Source of the DNA: Zygnema cylindricum | Taxonomy: Eukaryota > Streptophyta > Zygnematophyceae > Zygnematales > Zygnemataceae | DNA length: 64,000 nt | Direction: 5' to 3' | NCBI GenBank assembly: GCA_037447655.1 | Contig: JBBHKE010002945.1 | Location: 186,001 to 250,000, forward strand | Part shown: one piece after another, positions 57,288 to 64,000 of the stretch | How the letters are laid out: every line of letters begins with the position of its first letter | Position numbering within the stretch: the first letter of the stretch is position 1 | Position numbers and translations under genes: made by a program | Notes under the pieces: model-generated | Database searches by the model: none | Told to the model about the DNA's origin: nothing | What the model saw: only the letters and a program-made list of their open reading frames with translations

Positions 57288-60200
57288 ATGGAGAGCACAG
57301 AATTTCAGGTTATGGGCCCACACTCTAGGGTGCCCATATTTGATGGATCAGACTTTCTTTATTGGGAAATGATGATGGAGGGAGAACTATTTGAGAAGCA
57401 TTTATGGGGCATAGTGTCTGGACAAATTCGATGCCCACCTCCACCTGGGTTTGGAGGGACACGTTTTTCTGGCACCTCCGCCTCTACAGTTGGTAGAACA
57501 GCTGCCACCATCACCGAGGATGAAGACGAGGAAGGAGAAGAGATTGTCGTGGAAGTAGAAAAGGAAGGAGTTGCAACTCAAGTAACACCATTGCCGAAGG
57601 CGATACCGATAGCAGCACCACCAGCAACAACGACAAGGGTTCAGATCGAAAGATCAGAGTATGAAAAGTGGAACTACAAAGAGAAGGTCGCTAAGCTCTT
57701 AATTCTTAAAAGTGTAGCAAAGGGGATTGCCATTCCTCTTATGCATGTCAAATCTTCATCTCAGATTTGGATATCACTAGTTAACAAATATAAGAGTGGA
57801 TCATTGCAGCAACAACAGTTGGCAGAAAATAAGATTGCAGCTTATACTTATAAGGGAGGAAGTATGGATAATTATTGCAATGATTTAGGAGCATTGTTTG
57901 GAGAGTTAGAGAGTGCAGGTAACTCATGGTCTGAGAGACAAAGAGTGAACACATTAATGATGAAACTACCTGAAGAGTATGAGAATATCATTAACTGATT
58001 GCAGGACATAGGAGATAGCAATTGGAATTGGGATGACACTGTGGGAATGATTTTAGTGAAAGAAAGCACCATAGAGCTTAGGAGAGGGAGTCCAAGTGTT
58101 CAAGCATTGTTTGCAGGAGCTGATTGGCGGAAGCGTGATGAGGAGAGAGTGAAAGATCCCTATCGAAACTTTGGTGGAAGAGGACAAGGAGGTGGCAAAT
58201 TTGATAGACAGGGGAGAGGAACTTCTCGAGGAGGATTATGTCACTTCTGCAAGAAACCGGGACACTATATGGCAGATTGTGTCAGACTTGCAGATCTTCG
58301 ACTGAAAGATGGTCAAGGAACCTCAAAGGACGGAGGAAAGAAAAAGGCTTTCCTGACTCAAGTTCTTGATGAGGAAGTGGAAGAAAAAACTGAACCTGGA
58401 GAGGAGCTTGAGGAGCTTCTTCTTAATCCGAAAAACACTGAAAAGCATGTCGATATTCCACGGAGACAAAAGTGTGCTTTCGGAGGTAAGAGGGATCCAC
58501 TCGAGGATGGGTGGATCATAGACTCAGGGGCTTCAATGCATATGTGCAAAGATAAGCGGTGGTTCACTAAACTGAGAAAGATCCCAACAGTTGAGATAGA
58601 GTACGGAGATGGTAGAGTAGAAACCACAAGTCTTGTTGGAACTGTTGACTTGAAGGTTCTAGTTGATGGAAAGGCCTCAATTGTAACACTCTCAGACGTT
58701 CTTTACATTCCACAACTTAGCAAGAACCTAGTCTCAACAGCTGTCCTAGATGAAAAGGAGTTTGAAACAGGAACTAGTAAAGGAATCTTCACAGCAAGCT
58801 TTGATAATGAGGTTTATTTCATAGCTGAGAAGGGCAGTCAAGGAATGTTCAGAATTGTACTTTGCAATGAAAAGAGTGTTCTCTACTCGTGTGCAAGTGA
58901 GATGATGCTTTGGCATAAAAGGTTGGGGCATGTGCATCTAGATAGATTAAAAAAAATGAAGAAAAATGGAATAGTGGAGGGTATTACTTTTGAAGATGAT
59001 GAGACCTTTGATGATTGTAGTGGATGTGCCCAAGGGAAGATTCATAGACTTCCATTTCCAAAGGCAACCACATTTAGGAGAGAGAAAGTATTAGATCTAG
59101 TTCACACTGATGTTTGGGGACCTGCTAGGTATGCCTCACATGGGGGGAAAAGATGGATGTTAACTATCACAGATGATTGGTCTAGATACACGAAGGTATA
59201 CTTTCTCAGACATAAGTCAGAGGTATTAAGATGTTTCAAAGAGTATAAAGTATGGAGTGAAAAGCTACATGAAACCTCAATAAAAGAGATAAGAAGTGAT
59301 AATGGGAAAGAATACACCTCAAGGGATTTTGAAGAATATCTTAAAGAAGAAGGAATTCATCATGAGAAAACTGTTCCCTATAATCCGGAACAAAATGGAG
59401 TAGCAGAAAGAGTGAATAGAACTTTAGGAGATATGTCCAGAAGTATGTTAAGTGATAAGAGGATAGGGCTGCAGTTTTGGGCTGAGTCTATGAACTATGC
59501 TAATTTCATCAAAAATAGAGTCTTAACTTCAGCAAATAAGGAGGAAACTCCGTATGAGAGGTGGACAGGAAGAAAGCCTGATTTGTCTAGTTTGAGAGTG
59601 TTCGGAAGTCAAGTCTACAGTTTGGATTCCGATAAGACTAAATGGAAGTTAGAGGGAAGAGGGAAACCAGGATATCTTGTAGGATATGATGAGAGCACAA
59701 AAGGATACCGAGTGTATGACTTGAAAAAGAGAGATATAATTTTGGTAAAACACATAGTGGTGATGAATGAAGAGAAGTCCATTGATCCATTCAAATATAA
59801 TAAGGAAGTCAAAATCAGATTTGAAACGGATCAGTTTTCTGACTTTGACTTTGAAAATGAAGAGAAGGAAGTGGGAGAAAAAGAAAAATCTGCAGATCTA
59901 CCAAAGGAGAAGGAGGAAAAGACAACATCCGAGGCAACGCCACAATACGAAGTGGAAACCGATGAGGAACTTGATGAGACACCGGAATTGGAAGATAGGG
60001 AAGCTGAAAATTTCCCAAAACGAAACCCAAGGATGCCTTCCATACCGGCGTCCGATTTTGAAGGGGGAAGAAGAAGTAGTAAACGACTTCAAGAAAGACA
60101 AGTAAATAACCAACTCACAAAGATGTCTCACCCAGATGAACCTCAAACATACTTAGAGGCCATAAACACTCCAGAAAGTAGCCGGTGGATCACAGCTATA

Positions 60201-61724
60201 AATGAAGAAATGGCCTCTATCATGGAAGCCAATACATGGGAGTTGGTAGATTGTCCACCGGACCGAAAACCGATCGGATGTAAGTGGGTGTTTAAACTTA
60301 AATTAAACCCGGACAATACCATTGAGAGGTACAAAGCTAGGTTAGTTGCAAAAGGTTATACACAGAAAGAGGGGATAGACTACGAAGAAACCTTTGCACC
60401 TGTAGTCAGATTTCTTTCTGTTAGAATCCTTTTAAGTATAGCCGCAGCGGAGGATATGGAAATCCACCAGATGGATATTAAAACTGCCTTTTTGCACGGA
60501 GAGTTGGAAGAAGAAATTTACATGAGGCAACCGGAAGGATTCGTGGAAAGTGGGGAAGAAAACAAAGTTTGCAAACTGATAAAATCACTCTATGGGCTTA
60601 AGCAAGCCCCGCGACAGTGGAATATAAAGCTCGACGAATTTCTGACCGGTTTGGGGTATATCAGAATTAGTTCAGATCACTCTATATATTTATTTGAGGA
60701 TGAGAATGGAGTGATATTTATTGCTATTTATGTGGATGATTTGTTGGTCTTAAGCAAGTCCTTAGATAAAGTTAACAAACTAAAACGTGATCTTAGAAGC
60801 AGTTTTGATATGAAAGATCTTGGCGAAGCAAAGTACATTTTGGGAATTCAGATGGAGAGAGATAGAGGGAATAGAATTATAAGACTCACTCAAAAAGAAG
60901 CAATCGGTAATATGCTAGAAAAATTTCAAATGGAGAAAGCAAACGGATATACTACTCCCATGGATTTGAAGAAAGTGAGTGAGGGGAGTGAAGAGGGAGG
61001 AATATTCATCATTAATGATGAGATGGACGAGATAGAAAGAAAATTTATGGAAAATATCCCCTATCGGCAGATTGTAGGCAGTTTAATTTATTTTATGAAC
61101 TGTACCCGTCCGGATATAGCTGCAGCTGTAGGTGTCCTTAGTAGAAATCTAAATGAACCAAGAAAGAGAGATTGGGAGGCTGCCAAAAGGGTGATGAGGT
61201 ATCTGGTGGGGACAAGGGAATTATGGTTGCATTTGGGAGGGGAGCACACTGACATCACCACTTGGAGTGATGCGAGTTATGGAGATGTGCCTTTAAGGAG
61301 GTGTACGACTGGATATGTGTTGCAAATTGGATCCGGTGCATGTTGTTGGAGTAGCAAGCAACAAAAAGTAGTTGCTCAGTCCACTATGGAGGCTGAATAC
61401 ATGGCTTCCTGTGCTGCCACCAAAGAATTAATGTGGGTTAAATCTCTTCTTGAAGAACTTGGGTTCATGAAGTTTGGAACTCAAAATGTTTTTTGTGATA
61501 ATCAAGCTGCTATCTCGATTGCAGCTTATCCGAAACATCACTTCAAAGCTAAGCATATGGATATTAGACTAAGCTTTGTCAGAGAGAAGGTAGAAAATAA
61601 AATTATTAAACTGGTTCATAAAACTGATAGAGAAATGATTGCAGACATGATGACAAAAGCAGTGCTTTCCCCTAAGTTGATTTATTGCAGAGAAAACTGT
61701 GGATTAAAATTGAAAAGTGACTAG
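57288..61724 (+). CDS. Element D gag-pol polyprotein, one in-frame stop
   Basis: One frame of 1478 codons plus the final stop, broken only by TGA at 57996-57998. Elements A, X and Y have Arg there (for example IVNRVQD), which fits a CGA to TGA transition. In order: gag (FQVMGPHSRVPIFDGSDF; zinc knuckle CHFCKKPGHYMADC at 58239), protease DSGASMHMC at about 58521, pre-integrase HKRLGHVHLDRL, integrase catalytic residues in HTDVWGP, SDNGKEY and NGVAERVN, RT with YVDD at 60729-60740, and RNase H with WSDASYGD and STMEAEYMASC. The ATG lies inside the 5' LTR, and the frame runs through the primer-binding site. Confidence 0.95.
57308..57321 (+). other. Primer-binding site of element D
   Basis: GGTTATGGGCCCAC immediately follows the LTR and complements the anticodon arm of plant initiator tRNA-Met. 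No TGG for a normal tRNA 3' CCA end is present at this position. Confidence 0.85.
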
Positions 61725-61737
61725 GAATTAAGGGGAG

Positions 61738-62628
61738 TGTTGAAAAGAGGTAATTAATAGTTCACTTCCCTATTTTAGTTTTGTTTTAAAGAAAGAGAAT
61801 AAGGATCAAAGGCGCGCCATGGCTGCCGCCATATTTAGAAAGTGGCAGTTTTTGCAGTTAAGGGTATTTTGGCTAAAATGATGCCTGGATCTAGATTTGA
61901 ACCTGTGACCTCTAGATTCTTTATAGCCTAACGCCTTAACCATTAAGGCGTTACGAAACGATACACGTGACGGGTTTCATAAATATATAAACATTAACAA
62001 AACAGCTAATTAACAGCAGACTTACCAAAATGAGCAATTTCTGCATGTACGCGAATCTGAACCGTGTAAAATATGTTTTGATCGGACGGCCGACATTATA
62101 GCCGCCACGCGAAGTGAGCTTTTCGGCGGCATACGGATATAGCGTCACGCGGTGCCACGTGGCGCCACATTATTTGATACCGGAGAAGATGGGAGGAGGA
62201 ACCATGGCTTCCGATATGACAGGTGTCACCTTGTAGACCTTGTCGTACAATAGTTGTACAATAAGTACATCGCCCATTGTACCTTCTTGTACTTTATAGT
62301 GTTCCTATTGGACTAGGGTTTAATAGTAGGTAGTCGTGAGTAGGCAGACCGAGACTTAGTAATATTTAGGTACCTCTCTCTCTAAGAGAGCTTGTAACTA
62401 TAAAGGTCATCTTTGACCAGCCATAACTAACTGCTCGGGTGAGCAAATTCAGTGATTCTTTTTGCGTTTGACTCAGGGGAGTCTTGTCCTCACAAGGGTG
62501 AGAGTGGTCAAAATATTTGTGTGCCTGGGCGGCGTTTATTCAGCGGGAAAGTAGAAGGGGCAAATATTATCCTAGAGGCTTTACATAGGCTGCTCATTCT
62601 GTGGGTCAATGGAGACCACAGAATTTCA
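61738..62628 (+). repeat. 3' LTR of element D
   Basis: It starts TGTTGAAAAGAGG after the polypurine tract and ends CACAGAATTTCA, followed by CCTAT. The tRNA-like region is 61882-61955. Its B-box-like sequence is better preserved than in the 5' LTR. Confidence 0.95.
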
Positions 62629-63140
62629 CCTATTGTGGCTGTCCAATCAAAACCTGATATATTTCTATCTGTTGAAAATAGACTCGCGATATTTGTTTCG
62701 CGGTCGAAACAAATGGGCGGTATCCTTTTCATATAATAGATAAAATCGTACTCCGTACTATCTAAAACTGTATCTATACACTTCGTATCTCCTTCGCGTT
62801 AAACGAACTAGTCCGCGTGTATCTATATAAATATTTATCGAACTCCATATACCCTAGCACTGGTCCTAGACTTATAGGATAAAGCTAACTACTACTTTGA
62901 CGGACGACATGCACCAAGTTTAATTCTTGGGTCCGTCAAACCTTTTGTAACTCTATCAAGATTGGCTTTCCTGTTCTCTTGGGACAGTCGAGGCAGTCAT
63001 GGCTCTAATTCCTCCTCTAGTCTTTATTGACTGCGACAAGTTTGGGGACTTAAGAGAAGAGTTAGAGGCAGGCTATCACTGTCTCCTTTTTGCCTTTTAT
63101 TTTACAATCTCTAGACCTAGAAAATACTTGAATTTCAACA

Positions 63141-63192
63141 CTCCCCTTATTTTCTAGTCCACTTTTCTTTCAACTCTCATCGAAAACAACAA

Positions 63193-63236
<44 letters not shown>

Positions 63237-64000
63237 GTATATATATATTTTCTTTTCTTTTCCCTTTTTCCTTCATGAAGCTTTAAGCGAATACCTTGAT
63301 ATTTAATAAAGTGTATTAGATGATCCGAAATAATTTCATCTAGTTGATCATACATTTTATTTTGCATGCCACTTTTCATAAATCCGAGCAACAATTTTAT
63401 CCACCTCCTCTCTTTGTCATCTTAGCAAAATCCACTATCCTTTTTACATTTCCAACAGAGAGCCCCATCCCCAATCTGCAACATATACCCGGATGATGAA
63501 CCTTTTACAAGCACATCTTCATAAGCGACATTACACCAAGGAGTGATGTCAAATTCACCCCCCCCCAAATTTTCCCAAAAGCCACTAGTCCTCACTAAGT
63601 TCTCATAAGATATATATCTTCCTTACTTCTATTTTTATCCATGATAACTACCCCATTTTCTGAACTTTCCTCACTCTCTCCAATGGAATTCTTTCCACTA
63701 TCACTTTCTATTTTTATTCCCAAAAAATATTTCTCTTCCCATAAACCTTTCATTAAATATTCCTCTTCTCCCCTATCCTTCGAATCCGTTGAAGTTCCCA
63801 TTTCCGACCAGTTTTCTGTTTCCAAAATATCTATGAAACTATCCTCAAGAATTTGAACTTCCTCAAGTTTCTCCTCTCTCTTTAATTCCTTTATACCTCC
63901 AAAAACACACCGTTGCTTTCGTGGAATTTTTGTGTGCATTTCTCTTTTCCCCATACTACCGATGCGGAGAAGCTCCAAAATATCTTCATCCTCTTTCTCC
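63141..64000 (-). pseudogene. Element C pol remnant (runs off the window)
   Basis: The minus strand shows RNase H debris (CNVAYEDVLVKG, SSGYMLQIGDGALCW), a fragment YFLGIKIESDSGK resembling the RT motif YILGIQMERDRGK, and KIPRKQRCVFGG resembling the gag-protease linker (IPRRQKCAFGG). RT and the gag linker are about 200 bp apart, so most of pol is deleted. A TA microsatellite interrupts the 3' end. Confidence 0.75.
63198..63250. repeat. (TA)n microsatellite
   Basis: About 50 bp of mostly alternating T and A with rare interruptions, inside the element C remnant. Confidence 0.9.

Larger units (their letters stand above)
56417..57307 (+). repeat. 5' LTR of element D
   Basis: It starts TGTTAAAAAGAGG and ends CACAGAATTTCA. 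It contains the antisense tRNA-like region (56561-56634), the promoter-like module (56835-57083) and the gag ATG (57288). Four of its differences from the 3' LTR fall in one 11-bp stretch of the tRNA-like region. Confidence 0.95.
56417..62628 (+). mobile_element. Ty1/copia element D, nearly intact, inserted in the LTR of element C
   Basis: Both LTRs are 891 bp (56417-57307, 61738-62628), TG...CA. The perfect target duplication is CCTAT (56412-56416, 62629-62633). It has a primer-binding site, a full gag-pol and the polypurine tract AATTAAGGGGAG before the 3' LTR. The LTRs differ at about a dozen sites. It is the only plus-strand element of the cluster. Confidence 0.96.
55739..63140 (-). repeat. 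3' LTR of element C, split by element D (55739-56416 and 62634-63140)
   Basis: The LTR begins TGATACTCTGAGACC and ends AATTTCAACA and is followed by CTCCCCTTA, the polypurine complement. Removing D and one CCTAT gives about 1185 bp, close to the 1165-bp solo LTR. The inner hairpin survives at about 62870-62940, where the stem TTTGACGGAC/GTCCGTCAAA is perfect although the loop has decayed. Confidence 0.88.

Noticed and set aside
59767-60105. Plus-strand ORF inside element D
   Set aside because: It is an out-of-frame shadow of the acidic linker between integrase and RT.

Overview
The window is nuclear DNA of a land plant or close streptophyte relative. The evidence is spliced genes with GT-AG introns plus one minor-class AT-AC intron, a plant-type Golgi UDP-glucuronate decarboxylase, and dense Ty1/copia, hAT and MITE-type transposons. 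The first gene looks like the ciliary distal-appendage protein CEP164. If that is right, the plant has swimming sperm, which points to bryophytes, lycophytes, ferns, charophytes or the early gymnosperms rather than flowering plants. I cannot name the species.

Layout. (1) 1-8447, plus strand: 3' part of a long coiled-coil gene, CEP164-like, eight exons in view. (2) 8448-13061: gene-free, with a non-autonomous hAT element (11420-12606, perfect 8-bp target duplication) that carries a nested TA-flanked MITE, then a second MITE. (3) 13062-14210, plus: intronless alpha/beta hydrolase. (4) 14211-18680: MITEs and plain intergenic DNA. (5) 18680-23090, minus: complete nine-exon UXS gene with a U12-type AT-AC intron. 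(6) 24033-25287: three MITEs in a row upstream of UXS. (7) 25290-35759: eroded copia gag with its primer-binding site, tandem repeats, a 177-bp-arm foldback, MITEs and a hAT transposase remnant. (8) 35819-63140: copia elements nested in one another. Element A (35819-54446) is split by element X (37401-50250), which is split by element Y (42550-48960), all on the minus strand. A solo LTR (54501-55665) follows. Element C has its LTR split by the plus-strand element D (56417-62628), and eroded C coding sequence runs to the window end.

The copia elements form one clan with shared unusual features. The sequence just inside the 5' LTR matches the complement of the anticodon arm of initiator tRNA-Met, so it would prime from a half tRNA as in Drosophila copia. 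The gag start codon lies inside the LTR, 20 bp from its end. Four LTR families that have otherwise diverged keep a promoter-like module (CACGTG, then five or six GTAC cores in 50-75 bp, then ATTGG, then a TATA-like box). They also keep an antisense hairpin around a Pol III B-box-like sequence. D is nearly intact, with one stop codon in gag-pol and LTRs differing at about a dozen sites. X and Y share an in-frame TGA in integrase at the same place.

Boundaries and exon edges were read by eye. LTR ends, target duplications and the UXS gene model are well supported. The CEP164 assignment and the RNA-structure proposals are inferences.
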